The notes beneath the pieces were generated by a model that saw nothing but the letters and a program-made list of their open reading frames with translations, had not been told where the DNA came from and did not search any database. From NCBI GenBank assembly GCA_900543525.1, contig UQRS01000024.1, positions 1-26,934 of the forward strand: a stretch of DNA of 26,934 nucleotides, written 5' to 3'. This stretch comes from an uncultured Oscillospiraceae bacterium. GTDB lineage: Bacteria; Bacillota; Clostridia; Oscillospirales; Acutalibacteraceae. Numbering within the stretch: the first letter of the stretch is position 1; the number at the start of each line of letters is the position of its first letter. This document shows positions 1 to 7,584 of this stretch, one piece after another. Made by a program: the position numbers and the translations under genes.

Positions 1-2
1 GC

Positions 3-230
3 AAGGATGTCCTGAACGACTATAAGAACGCCACGGCCGATCAGATCCGGCAGGTCGTCTTTGCAGAAGGCGAGGATGTGGATGTCTACACCGCCTACGG
101 CTTCCGGCTGCGGAATGTGCTGGAGGAGCGTGTGCGCGCGGCTATGTTCTATGTCGAGTATGAGCTGAACGGGCACACCTACATCCTGCTCAGCACGGTG
201 GATGAGGCCATAGCCATCATCGCGGAATAA
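3..230 (+). CDS. C-terminal fragment of a protein related to the GH76 surface protein's tail
   Basis: This is the last 75 codons of a gene that begins outside the window, ending in TAA. I do not know its full function. Its final 50 residues align by eye with the extreme C-terminus of the secreted 1443-residue protein at 15434-19765: both contain a D-[VI]-Y-x2-[YF]-GFRLR motif and an LLSTxDxA ending, with about 20 of 50 positions identical. The two therefore share a C-terminal domain, and this gene is probably another surface or secreted protein of the same family. A hairpin terminator follows 60 bases downstream, so it is the last gene of its unit. The N-terminal part, and hence any catalytic domain, cannot be seen. 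Confidence 0.75.
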   Translation, partial: KDVLNDYKNATADQIRQVVFAEGEDVDVYTAYGFRLRNVLEERVRAAMFYVEYELNGHTYILLSTVDEAIAIIAE

Positions 231-292
231 AAAGCCGCAGGTGTTCTTTTAGAGGAACGCCCGGAGGTCTTCTCTTAAAAAATAACTACAAG

Positions 293-327
293 GCATCCCG
301 CAGATTTTTTTGCGGGACGCTTTTTTT
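293..327 (+). terminator. Rho-independent terminator after the left-edge gene
   Basis: Ten-base arms (293-302 and 311-320) with one A-C mismatch and a T-rich loop are followed by seven T residues. It closes the transcription unit of the partial gene and separates it from the thrS leader. Confidence 0.85.
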
Positions 328-368
328 GCTCTTTGCAAACCGATTTAAAAAAGCCGACCCGTGACCCC

Positions 369-397
369 TTGACATTTTGCGGCGGCGGTGCTATCAT
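369..397 (+). promoter_or_regulatory. Sigma-A promoter of the thrS T-box leader
   Basis: TTGACA at 369-374 and TATCAT at 392-397 are separated by 17 bases. Transcription should start near 404, which places the whole T-box in the transcript. The sequence around the -10 box (GCGGTGCTATxATAT) is nearly the same as in the promoter of the other T-box at 10024-10052. Confidence 0.85.
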
Positions 398-404
398 ATC
401 TGCA

Positions 405-645
405 AAGCGTTGATTGGGACAGTACCCTTTCGAGCGAGGTTTTTCAGAGAGTCGGCGTCATCGGCTGCAAGCGCCGTAACCTCCCGTTTGGCGAACACCA
501 CCCATGAGCGCCCGGCAGCAGCAAGCCGGGCCGTCTCTGCCGCGTTAAGGCTTTTTTAAGTGACGCCGGAATTTTCGGCGTAATCCGGGTGGAACCGTGG
601 AGCTTTGCGCTTCATCCCAGAGTGTCTGGGATGAAGCGTTTTTTT
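405..645 (+). promoter_or_regulatory. T-box leader, threonine specifier (ACC)
   Basis: The leader has T-box parts in the expected order. An AGTA motif lies at 421-424 next to a lower helix (TGGG 415-418 with CCCA 501-504). The specifier strand reads GAAC-ACC-A, with ACC at 497-499 followed by a single A before the helix. The T-box sequence GGGTGGAACCGTGG lies at 587-600, and a terminator hairpin closes the leader. ACC codes for threonine, matching the downstream threonyl-tRNA synthetase. In this family, uncharged cognate tRNA binds the specifier and the TGGA bulge and stabilises the antiterminator, so thrS is induced when threonyl-tRNA is low. The frame of the specifier was chosen by its spacing to the helix and by the following purine; CAC is the less likely alternative. 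Confidence 0.9.
608..645 (+). terminator. Leader terminator of the Thr T-box
   Basis: A perfect 13-base stem (608-620 with 626-638), loop AGTGT, then seven Ts. It overlaps the 3' side of the T-box antiterminator region, as expected for the mutually exclusive off state. Confidence 0.9.
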
Positions 646-727
646 ATTGCTTTCTAAAAATCCTCCCGCTGTGATTTAAAAACCTCCCGCAAGCTTTGCG
701 GAAATGAATTGTAAAGGAGCGTTTATC

Positions 728-2671
728 ATGTCCATCAAGGTAACTTTGAAAGGCGGCACGGTCAAGGAGTACGCCGCTCCCGTCACCGTGGCGGAGATTG
801 CCGGGGAGCTTGGCCCCGGCCTCTATAAAGCCGCCTGCGCCGCCAAAATCGACGGGCAGGTCTGCGACCTGCGCACCCCGGTCGACCACGACTGTGAGGT
901 TGCCATCCTCACCTTCGAGGATAAGGATGGCGCGCATGCCTTCAACCACACCGCCTCCCACATGCTGGCGCAGGCTGTCAAGCGCCTCTATCCGGAGGCG
1001 AAGCTGGCCATCGGCCCGGCCATCGACGGCGGATTCTACTATGACTTCGACGTGGAGAAGCCCTTCACTCCCGAGGATCTGACCAAGCTGGAGGCCGAGA
1101 TCAAGAAAATCGCCAAGGAGGATCTTCCTCTTGAGCGGCTGGAGGTTTCGGCGGCCGAGGCCGAACAGCAGATGGCCGACGCGGGCGAGATTTACAAGGT
1201 TGAGCTTTGCCGCGAGCACGCCGAAAAGGGCGACACGATCACCCTCTACCGGCAGGGAGAGTTCTGCGACCTCTGCGCCGGCCCGCATTTGATGAAAACC
1301 GGCGTGGTCAAGGCGGTCAAGCTGACCCAGAGCACCGGCGCTTACTGGCGCGGCGACGCAAAGGGCGCCAGACTCTGCCGGGTGTACGGCACCGCCTTTC
1401 CCAAAGCCTCCCTTCTGGAGGCGCACCTTGCCCAGCTGGAGGAGGCCAAAAAACGCGATCATAACAAGATCGGCCGCGATCTGGAATATTTCACCACGGT
1501 CGATGTAATCGGCCAGGGTCTGCCGATTCTCCTGCCGAAGGGGGCGCGGGTGGTACAGCTTCTCCAGCGCTTTGTGGAGGATGAGGAGCGCCGCCGCGGC
1601 TATCTGCTCACCAAAACGCCCTATATGGCCAAGAGCGACCTCTACAAAATTTCCGGCCACTGGGATCATTATAAAGAGGGCATGTTTATCCTGGGGGATG
1701 AGGAAAAGGACGAGGAGGTTTACGCCCTGCGGCCGATGACCTGCCCCTTCCAGTATCAGGTCTTCCTCAACCGCCGCCGCTCCTACCGCGACCTGCCCAT
1801 GCGGCTGGGAGAGACTTCGACCCTCTTCCGCAACGAGGATTCGGGAGAGATGCACGGCCTGATCCGGGTGCGGCAGTTCACCATTTCGGAGGGACACCTC
1901 ATCCTCCGTCCCGAGCAGCTGGAGGAGGAGTTCAAGGGCTGCCTTGAGCTGGCGATTTTCATGCTGAAGTCGATCGGCCTCGAGGAGGATGTCACCTACC
2001 GCTTCTCCCAGTGGGATCCGAACAATACCGAGAAATATATCGGCACGCCCGAGCAGTGGGATGAGGCGCAGGGCGCCATGCAGAAGATTCTCGATCACCT
2101 CGGCGTAAAATATGAAATCGGCATTGATGAGGCGGCCTTCTACGGCCCCAAGCTGGACATTCAGATCAAAAATGTCCACGGGAAGGAGGATACCCTCATC
2201 ACCATCCAGATCGACCAGATGCTGGCCGAGCTTTTCGGCATGGAGTATGTCGACGTCGACGGCAAGATGCGCCGCCCCTACATCATCCACCGTACCTCCA
2301 TGGGCTGCTACGAGCGCACCCTCGCCCTGCTGCTGGAGAAGTATGCCGGCGCCATGCCGATGTGGCTGGCACCCGAGCAGATACGGGTGCTCCCGATCTC
2401 GGAAAAGCAGGCTGACGCGGTGCGCCGGATCGTGGAGAAGCTGGACGCCGCCGGCCTCCGCGTGACGGGCGACTATCGCAACGAGAAGATCGGGTACAAG
2501 ATTCGGGAAGCCCAGATGGAGAAGATCCCCTACATGCTGATTGTCGGGGATAAGGAGGTCGAGAGCGACACCGTCTCGGTCCGGGCGCGCAGCGGAGAGG
2601 ATCTCGGTGCACGCAGCGTCGATCAGTTCCTGGCCGACGCACTGGTGGAGGTTGCGACCCGCAAGCTTTAA
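728..2671 (+). CDS. thrS: Threonyl-tRNA synthetase
   Basis: Class II aminoacyl-tRNA synthetase (647 residues) that charges tRNA-Thr. The start is the ATG at 728 because AAAGGAG at 713-719 lies 8 bases upstream; an upstream in-frame ATG at 704 has no such site. Visible parts in order: TGS domain (about 1-60), editing/SAD domain with HTASH at 74-78 and a later C-x2-C-x-GPH segment, catalytic core, and C-terminal anticodon-binding domain. The three zinc ligands appear conserved: Cys in PMTCPF, His in the FTISEGH segment, His in YIIHRTSMG. The motif regions read PMTCPFQYQ and LFRNEDSGEMHGLIRVRQF, which I recall from a clostridial ThrRS subtype rather than the NCPGH type of E. coli. It is alone behind a Thr T-box and followed by a strong terminator. 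Confidence 0.97.
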   Translation: MSIKVTLKGGTVKEYAAPVTVAEIAGELGPGLYKAACAAKIDGQVCDLRTPVDHDCEVAILTFEDKDGAHAFNHTASHMLAQAVKRLYPEAKLAIGPAIDGGFYYDFDVEKPFTPEDLTKLEAEIKKIAKEDLPLERLEVSAAEAEQQMADAGEIYKVELCREHAEKGDTITLYRQGEFCDLCAGPHLMKTGVVKAVKLTQSTGAYWRGDAKGARLCRVYGTAFPKASLLEAHLAQLEEAKKRDHNKIGRDLEYFTTVDVIGQGLPILLPKGARVVQLLQRFVEDEERRRGYLLTKTPYMAKSDLYKISGHWDHYKEGMFILGDEEKDEEVYALRPMTCPFQYQVFLNRRRSYRDLPMRLGETSTLFRNEDSGEMHGLIRVRQFTISEGHLILRPEQLEEEFKGCLELAIFMLKSIGLEEDVTYRFSQWDPNNTEKYIGTPEQWDEAQGAMQKILDHLGVKYEIGIDEAAFYGPKLDIQIKNVHGKEDTLITIQIDQMLAELFGMEYVDVDGKMRRPYIIHRTSMGCYERTLALLLEKYAGAMPMWLAPEQIRVLPISEKQADAVRRIVEKLDAAGLRVTGDYRNEKIGYKIREAQMEKIPYMLIVGDKEVESDTVSVRARSGEDLGARSVDQFLADALVEVATRKL

Positions 2672-2750
2672 TGGCTCTGACCGGGGCGCGGCAAAGCCTC
2701 TCATCTTTTATAGCTATGTTGTACCAAGTGATAAAAACAGTTTAACAAAA

Positions 2751-2786
2751 CCCGGGATACAAAATGCACTGTATCCCGGGTTTTTT
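2751..2786 (+). terminator. thrS terminator
   Basis: A perfect 10-base stem (2751-2760 with 2771-2780) precedes six Ts. The rest of the interval up to the next start at 2933 contains no gene I can support, only a weak imperfect hairpin near 2850-2881. Confidence 0.9.
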
Positions 2787-2932
2787 GCTCCCGTTTCGTG
2801 GTCGGAAAATCGGTTGACGGTTTTGACGATTTGCTGCACATACTAAGGGAAGGAGGGCAAATCTGGCTATCGGCCCTCGCCTTAATAAGAAGTGCAGCTG
2901 TGAACGGCATATATGTGAAAGGAGATGGCCTC

Positions 2933-4237
2933 ATGACCGAATCTGTATGGCACGCCCAAACCGTCCTGCCCCGCTTTCCCCGGCTGGAGCGGGATCGCAC
3001 GGCCGACGTGCTGGTGATCGGGGGAGGCATTGCCGGCCTGCTCTCTGCCTACAGGCTGCAGCAGGCCGGCGCAAGAGTCCTTCTGGTCGAGGGCGGGCGC
3101 ATCTGCGGCGGCGTGACCGGGAACACAACCGCCAAGATCACCGCCCAGCACGGCCTGCTTTACGATAAGCTGCTGCGCCGGTTCGGTGCGGAGCAGGCCG
3201 GCCTTTATCTTCGGGCAAATCTGAAGGCACTGAAGGCTTATCAAACCCTCTGCCAAAGGATCGACTGCGATTTTGAGCTGCGGGACAGCTGCGTCTACAC
3301 CCTCGACCGGCCGGAGAAAATTCATGCCGAGCTGGAGGCTTTAAGGCGGCTCGGCTACCCGGCGGAGTTTTCGGTCGCCGATGAGCTTCCCTTTCCCACG
3401 GCCGGGGCGGTGCGCTTCCCGGCACAGGCGCAGTTCAATCCGCTGGCTTTTCTGGCCGCTCTGGCCGGGCGGCTGCCCATTTTTGAGGACACCTTTATTA
3501 CCGAGATTCGGGACGGCGCCGCCCGCACGGCGAACGGGCGTACCATCCGGGCGCGGCAGTATGTTGCGGCGACCCATTTTCCCTTTATCAACAAGCACGG
3601 CAACTATTTTTTAAAGCTGTATCAGCAGCGCTCCTACGTTCTGGCGCTGGAAAACGCGCCGCCCCTTTCGGCCATGTATCTGGATGAGAAAAGCGGCGGC
3701 CTCTCCCTCAGAGGGTATCGGAATCTGCTTTTGCTCGGCGGCGGGGGACATCGCACCGGCAAGCCGGGGGGAGGCTGGGATTATCTTCGTCAGGCGGCGG
3801 TGCGGTACTATCCCGCCGCGCTGGAAAAATATCGCTTCGCTGCCCAGGACTGCATGAGTTTGGACGGCATGCCGTACATCGGCCGGTATTCGTCCGGGAC
3901 GGCCGAACTGTACGTGGCGACCGGGTTCAACAAATGGGGGATGACCACCGCCATGACGGCGGCCGAGGTTTTGACCGCGCTGCTGCAGGGGAGGCCCGAT
4001 CCTTACGGCGGGATTTTTTCTCCCTCTCGCAGCGTTTTGCGGCCGCAGCTTTTCTGCAACGGGGCGGAGGCTGTGGCGGGCCTCCTCACGCCGACCGCGC
4101 CGCGCTGTCCCCACCTCGGCTGCGCGCTTCGGTGGAATCGGATGGAGCACAGCTGGGACTGCCCCTGCCACGGCTCCCGCTTTGGGGAGGATGGCAGGCT
4201 GCTGGACAATCCCGCCACCGGGGATTTGAAGCGGTGA
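2933..4237 (+). CDS. FAD-dependent oxidoreductase with C-terminal Rieske [2Fe-2S] domain
   Basis: A 434-residue fusion. The start is the ATG at 2933, with AAAGGAG at 2918-2924 eight bases upstream. Near the N-terminus a dinucleotide-binding GGGIAG motif follows the strand DVLVI, then an ERxC-like GGVTGNTTAKIT segment typical of DAO-type flavoproteins. The last 45 residues hold a Rieske motif, CPHLGC and CPCHGSRF, with both Cys-x-His pairs present. This arrangement matches Bacillus YhfW-like proteins, whose substrate is not established. The protein has no signal peptide or membrane segment, so it is probably a cytoplasmic redox enzyme. It stands alone between terminators and meets the small minus-strand gene tail to tail. 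The FAD plus Rieske assignment is firm; the substrate is unknown. Confidence 0.9.
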   Translation: MTESVWHAQTVLPRFPRLERDRTADVLVIGGGIAGLLSAYRLQQAGARVLLVEGGRICGGVTGNTTAKITAQHGLLYDKLLRRFGAEQAGLYLRANLKALKAYQTLCQRIDCDFELRDSCVYTLDRPEKIHAELEALRRLGYPAEFSVADELPFPTAGAVRFPAQAQFNPLAFLAALAGRLPIFEDTFITEIRDGAARTANGRTIRARQYVAATHFPFINKHGNYFLKLYQQRSYVLALENAPPLSAMYLDEKSGGLSLRGYRNLLLLGGGGHRTGKPGGGWDYLRQAAVRYYPAALEKYRFAAQDCMSLDGMPYIGRYSSGTAELYVATGFNKWGMTTAMTAAEVLTALLQGRPDPYGGIFSPSRSVLRPQLFCNGAEAVAGLLTPTAPRCPHLGCALRWNRMEHSWDCPCHGSRFGEDGRLLDNPATGDLKR

Positions 4238-4289
4238 CGGTTCTGAAAAAAAGACGGCAGGTCGACTTTCAAAAAATCCGGCAAATAAA

Positions 4290-4325
4290 AAAAGCAACCG
4301 GGAGGGGGCTCTCCCGGTTGCTTTT
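4290..4325. terminator. Bidirectional terminator between convergent genes
   Basis: A 15-base perfect stem (4290-4304 with 4311-4325) is flanked by an A tract on the left and Ts on the right, so it can end the Rieske gene on the plus strand and the small gene on the minus strand. Confidence 0.9.
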
Positions 4326-4359
4326 CGGTTTACATAATTTAAAGCTTCTCGGCCGCGAT

Positions 4360-4635
4360 TCAGGAAATTGTGTGCTTGACGCGATCCTCTACCTCCGCAC
4401 GCTTTGCGGCGTTGAAGCGGTCGAGCGTGCCGACCAGATAGCCGGTGATCCGGCGGATGCGGTCGAACGGAATCGGCTCCAGATCATATTTGATGTTTAC
4501 ATAATCTCCGTCCAGCTCGATTTCCAGGCCGTTGACCTTGCGATCGGGGTATTTCTCCTTCGCGTGGGCGATATAGGCGTCAATCTCCTCCTGCTCGAGC
4601 TGTCCGCCAATGACTGTGATTTTGATATCCTCCAT
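4360..4635 (-). CDS. Small protein resembling the NrdD (anaerobic ribonucleotide reductase) C-terminal motif
   Basis: A 91-residue acidic/basic soluble protein. Its C-terminal half reads RIRRITGYLVGTLDRFN followed by AKRAEVEDRVKH. From memory, clostridial genomes carry small proteins of this type that are labelled anaerobic ribonucleoside-triphosphate reductase, because the RITGYL segment resembles the glycyl-radical end of NrdD. The protein is far too short to be a reductase: NrdD has roughly 600-700 residues, and no active-site cysteines or RGxxGY-type radical loop are visible here. It could be a regulator or partner, or simply a misnamed family. The start ATG has GGGA about 8 bases upstream. 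It has its own promoter (4681-4709), so it need not be part of the feoAB unit just upstream on the same strand. Confidence 0.8.
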   Translation of the reverse strand: MEDIKITVIGGQLEQEEIDAYIAHAKEKYPDRKVNGLEIELDGDYVNIKYDLEPIPFDRIRRITGYLVGTLDRFNAAKRAEVEDRVKHTIS

Positions 4636-4661
4636 AATAGAGTCCCTATCCTTTCTGCAAC

Positions 4662-4695
4662 ATATTGTATTTACGATATTATTCTACTACAATAT
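4662..4695. promoter_or_regulatory. Inverted repeat across the promoter of the small NrdD-like gene
   Basis: ATATTGTA (4662-4669) and TACAATAT (4688-4695) are perfect 8-base arms separated by 18 bases. A third related half-site, TACGATAT (4672-4679), lies between them. The element covers the -10 box of the minus-strand promoter, the place expected for a repressor operator. It does not clearly match the NrdR box as I know it. Confidence 0.5.
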
Positions 4696-4709
4696 CCTGT
4701 GCGAATCAA
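4681..4709 (-). promoter_or_regulatory. Promoter of the small NrdD-like gene
   Basis: On the minus strand TTGATT (complement of 4704-4709) is 17 bases from TAGAAT (complement of 4681-4686), about 45 bases ahead of the ATG at 4635. Confidence 0.65.
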
Positions 4710-4749
4710 TAGGGGGAGAAGAGATTTTTTAAAAAATTTGCAAAAGCGA

Positions 4750-6840
4750 TCAAAGCGCGCCGACCAGCCGCCAGACGGCCGCGATGCCGCTGCACAGCAG
4801 AATGCCGAGCAGGGTGGGCAGCAGAAAGGCCAGCGCCGTCCATTTGAGGCTGCCCGACTCCTTGTGTATGGTCAGGCAGGTGGTCGAGCAGGGGAAATGC
4901 ACCAGCGAAAAGGCGATGAAGCAGACGGCCGTCATGGCGGTCCAGCCGTTGGCCGAGAAAATGCCCAGCAGCTCGGCGGTTGACCCGGCCTCCGTCATGA
5001 CGCCGGCGCCGGTGTAGCACATCATGGCGATGGGCAGGACGATCTCATTTGCCGGAAATCCAAAGACAAAGGCCAGCAGGATATAGCCGTCCAGCCCCAT
5101 CATCCGGCCGAGCGGATCCAGAAAATGACCGATGTGATGGAGGAGGCTGACCTCCCCGACCGTGATGTTGGCCAGCAGCCAGATCACCAGCCCGGCCGGC
5201 GCGGCGACGGCCGCCGCCCTCCCCAAAACGAAGAGGGTGCGGTCAAACACCGAGCGGTAGATCACCCGCAGGTAATCCGGCTTGCGATAGGGCGGCAGCT
5301 CCAGCGTGAAGGAGGAGGGCACCCCTTTCAGCAGGCTCATGGACAGCAGCTTGGAGCTGAGCAGTGTGATTCCGGCGCCGGCGACGATGATGAGCAGGAG
5401 GGTCAGCGCGGTGTAGACTGAGCCTAAGAATCCGGCCGCCGAAAACAGCAGGGCGGAGACGGCGATCATTCCCGGAAAGCGGCCGTTGCAGGGCATGAAG
5501 GTGTTGGTCAGCATGGCGATCAGCCTCTCTCTGGGAGAGTCGATGATCCGGCAGCCGGTCACGCCGACCGCGTTGCAGCCCAGTCCCATGCACATGGTGA
5601 GGCTCTGCTTGCCGCAGGTACCTGCCCGGGCGAAAAAGCCGTCCATGTTGAAAGCGATGCGGGGAAGATAGCCAAAATCCTCCAGCAGGGTGAAGAGGGG
5701 AAAGAAAATAGCCATGGGCGGCAGCATAACCGATATGACCCAGAAGAGGGTGCGGATCACCCCATCGGTCAGCAGCCCGGTCAGCACCGGAGGAGAGCCG
5801 ATCGCCAAAAGCCCGGCGCGGATGGCCTCCTCAAGCTGAGAAAAGGCGGCCGACAGCCAGCCGGAGGGGTAGTTGGAGCCGACGATGGTCAGCCAGAACA
5901 CGGCGAACAGCGCGCCGAGCATAATGGGGATGCCGAGGGCGCGGCTGGTGAAAATTTTATCCAGCCGCCGGTCGAGGCTGCTGTAGCCTTTTTTGCGCAG
6001 GGTGGATTTTTTATAAATCGAGTGGGCCAGATCGACGACCGCCCGGACGATGACCTCGGTCGGCGTATCGTCGGGAAATTCGGCCTTAATGCCGGCGCGC
6101 GCAGTCCTTACGGCCGCCAGAATTTCCGGCGTGTCGAGATGAACGCCGGTTTCGACGCCGGCCGTGTCGATGATGTCCCGGCTTCCTTCGATCAGCTTGA
6201 GGGCGAGAAACCGCCGGGACAGCCGGCAGTTTTTCGGCAGATGCAGCAAGGGGGAAATTTCCGCGATTCCCCGCTCGACCGACGCGGGGTAGGGAATTTT
6301 GAATTCCCCCTTCCTCCCGCGGGAGGAAAGCGCGGCCTTGGTCAGCTCGCGGATGCCGCGGCCGCTGCGGGCGCTGGTGCCGACCACCGGCGCCTGCAGC
6401 AATGCGGAGAGCTTCTTTTCATCAATCGAAACGCCCTTGCGCGCCGCCTCATCCAGAAGATTGACGCAGACGACCAGATTGTCGGTCGCCTCGGCAATCT
6501 GCAAAACGAGGTTGAGGTTGCGCTCGAGGCAGGTGCCGTCGGTGACCGCGATAACGCAGTCGTGGTCGCCGAAGCAGATATAATCTCTCGCGACCTCCTC
6601 CTCCTCCGAGGAGGAGAGAAGGGAATATGTACCGGGCGTGTCGACAAGGCGGATGACGCCCGCGGAGGTGCTTACCTGTCCGCTCGTGCAGGAGACGGTT
6701 TTGCCGGGCCAGTTGCCGGTATGCTGCTTTAAGCCGGTCAGCCGGTTGAAGATGGTGCTTTTTCCCACATTGGGATTGCCCGCGAGGGCGATGGTGAATT
6801 CCCTGCCGCATTTGGCACAGCTTTTCTGCAATGTGTTCAC
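4750..6840 (-). CDS. feoB: Ferrous iron transport protein B
   Basis: GTPase-gated Fe(II) importer of the inner membrane, about 696 residues. The N-terminal G domain has G1 GNPNVGKST (21-29), G3 DTPG (67-70), G4 NLLD (127-130) and G5 SAR (156-158). The C-terminal half is a multi-span membrane region with gate segments LLEDFGYLPRIAF and GCNAVGVTGCRIIDS, followed by MPCNGRFP, a Firmicutes-type variant of the GCNVP gate. Residues are numbered from the GTG at 6840; the TTG at 6831 is better spaced from an AAAGGG site and may be the true start. A short CxxC pair (8-11) precedes the G domain. It lies 43 bases after feoA and is almost certainly co-transcribed with it. An AT-rich patch near 4725-4742 could end the transcript weakly. 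Confidence 0.95.
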   Translation of the reverse strand: MNTLQKSCAKCGREFTIALAGNPNVGKSTIFNRLTGLKQHTGNWPGKTVSCTSGQVSTSAGVIRLVDTPGTYSLLSSSEEEEVARDYICFGDHDCVIAVTDGTCLERNLNLVLQIAEATDNLVVCVNLLDEAARKGVSIDEKKLSALLQAPVVGTSARSGRGIRELTKAALSSRGRKGEFKIPYPASVERGIAEISPLLHLPKNCRLSRRFLALKLIEGSRDIIDTAGVETGVHLDTPEILAAVRTARAGIKAEFPDDTPTEVIVRAVVDLAHSIYKKSTLRKKGYSSLDRRLDKIFTSRALGIPIMLGALFAVFWLTIVGSNYPSGWLSAAFSQLEEAIRAGLLAIGSPPVLTGLLTDGVIRTLFWVISVMLPPMAIFFPLFTLLEDFGYLPRIAFNMDGFFARAGTCGKQSLTMCMGLGCNAVGVTGCRIIDSPRERLIAMLTNTFMPCNGRFPGMIAVSALLFSAAGFLGSVYTALTLLLIIVAGAGITLLSSKLLSMSLLKGVPSSFTLELPPYRKPDYLRVIYRSVFDRTLFVLGRAAAVAAPAGLVIWLLANITVGEVSLLHHIGHFLDPLGRMMGLDGYILLAFVFGFPANEIVLPIAMMCYTGAGVMTEAGSTAELLGIFSANGWTAMTAVCFIAFSLVHFPCSTTCLTIHKESGSLKWTALAFLLPTLLGILLCSGIAAVWRLVGAL

Positions 6841-6883
6841 GCCCTTTGCGAAAATATGGATGGCCGCCGTTTCATGTCCGCGG

Positions 6884-7111
6884 TCAGGACAGCAGTATGT
6901 GATCGGCGTCGTTTTTGCGTATGGCGATGACCGCGCCGCGTATGGCGTAAGCGGAGATGCTGCCGCCTGCCCCTTTCATCAGGCAGGTGACGCCGGTGCC
7001 TCCCGTCAGGCCGAGATCCAGCAGCCGGCGGCGAAGCGCCTCCCCGACGTTGAGCCGGTCGACCCGGCCGCTTTCTCCGGCGCCAAGCTCGGCGAGATTT
7101 TGTCTCTGCAT
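6884..7111 (-). CDS. feoA: Ferrous iron transport protein A
   Basis: A 75-residue SH3-like cytoplasmic partner of FeoB. It has the family pattern LxxLxxGxxGxVxxL early on and RRRLLDLGLTGGTGVTCL in the middle, and ends with a short strand around IRGAVIAIRK. The start is the ATG at 7111, where similarity to the family begins. A GAAAGG site lies 13 bases upstream, which is rather long. An earlier in-frame ATG at 7219 would add 36 residues with no family character. The feoA-feoB order is the usual one. I could not identify a convincing Fur or DtxR-type operator in the upstream interval, although TATACT (complement of 7314-7319) could be a -10 box. Confidence 0.9.
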   Translation of the reverse strand: MQRQNLAELGAGESGRVDRLNVGEALRRRLLDLGLTGGTGVTCLMKGAGGSISAYAIRGAVIAIRKNDADHILLS

Positions 7112-7391
7112 TTTTATGACCAGACCTTTCGTAAAAAATCTTTCCTGTTTTCCCGTATTCCTGTTTTGGGGAGAGTGCGACTGCAAAAAAATCAACGGCC
7201 TCGGCCGAGGGGTTTTCACCTATCTGCGGCACGGCTTTCCAGCGTCCGGGCCTGCGGCAGCCGCACCTCGGAAAAAGGGCGGGAGCGGCGGCAGGCTTTA
7301 ATTTCACTTCGATAGTATAGCGTATGACGGCCGGCAGGGTTCTGTGACTGGCGAAGGCGGCCTCCTTCGCGAAAAACAGGCGGCCTGCGGA

Positions 7392-7420
7392 TTGTAATGT
7401 TTGTCGGAATGTGTTAAAAT
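7392..7420 (+). promoter_or_regulatory. Promoter of iorAB
   Basis: TTGTAA (7392-7397), a 17-base spacer and TAAAAT (7415-7420). The 473-base interval between feoA and iorA (7112-7584) holds this promoter and, on the other strand, the unmapped feo promoter. The roughly 155-base iorA leader has a possible hairpin (GGAGG/CCTCC around 7505-7535) but no T-box or riboswitch that I recognise. Confidence 0.65.
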
Positions 7421-7584
7421 AAAAACCGCTCGAAGGTTTTTGCAAATCTTCTATTGCCCGGCCGCCTTTTGAAAAACCTTTCTTCCGGATCGCTTCCCTT
7501 TGCGGAGGTCTTGCTGAAAGAGGCGTCCTCCGGGCTTTTGTATGCTTCCAACCCTAAATTCCGAAAAAACAGAAGGTGTTTATC

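Noticed and set aside
377..559. 60-codon frame inside the thrS leader
   Set aside because: It lies wholly within the T-box RNA, has no ribosome site and its sequence is explained by the RNA structure.
644..2704. Long open frame on the minus strand opposite thrS
   Set aside because: It mirrors the GC-rich codon pattern of thrS, has no ribosome site or family motif, and thrS is certain. The same holds for long antisense frames opposite iorA (7588-9696), the ecfA2-ecfT-ligase region (12730-15102), the GH76 gene, the isomerase and the ABC genes.
2812..2840. Possible promoter TTGACG with CATACT before the FAD-Rieske gene
   Set aside because: The spacer is 19 bases and the -10 box is poor, so I do not list it as a feature.
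7199..7210. 12-base perfect palindrome (CCTCGGCCGAGG) in the feoA leader
   Set aside because: It is short and GC-only in a GC-rich genome, without a T run or a match to a known iron-regulator site.
7421..7584. Possible riboswitch or T-box in the iorA leader
   Set aside because: No T-box core, specifier or terminator with a T run is present; only a weak GGAGG/CCTCC hairpin.
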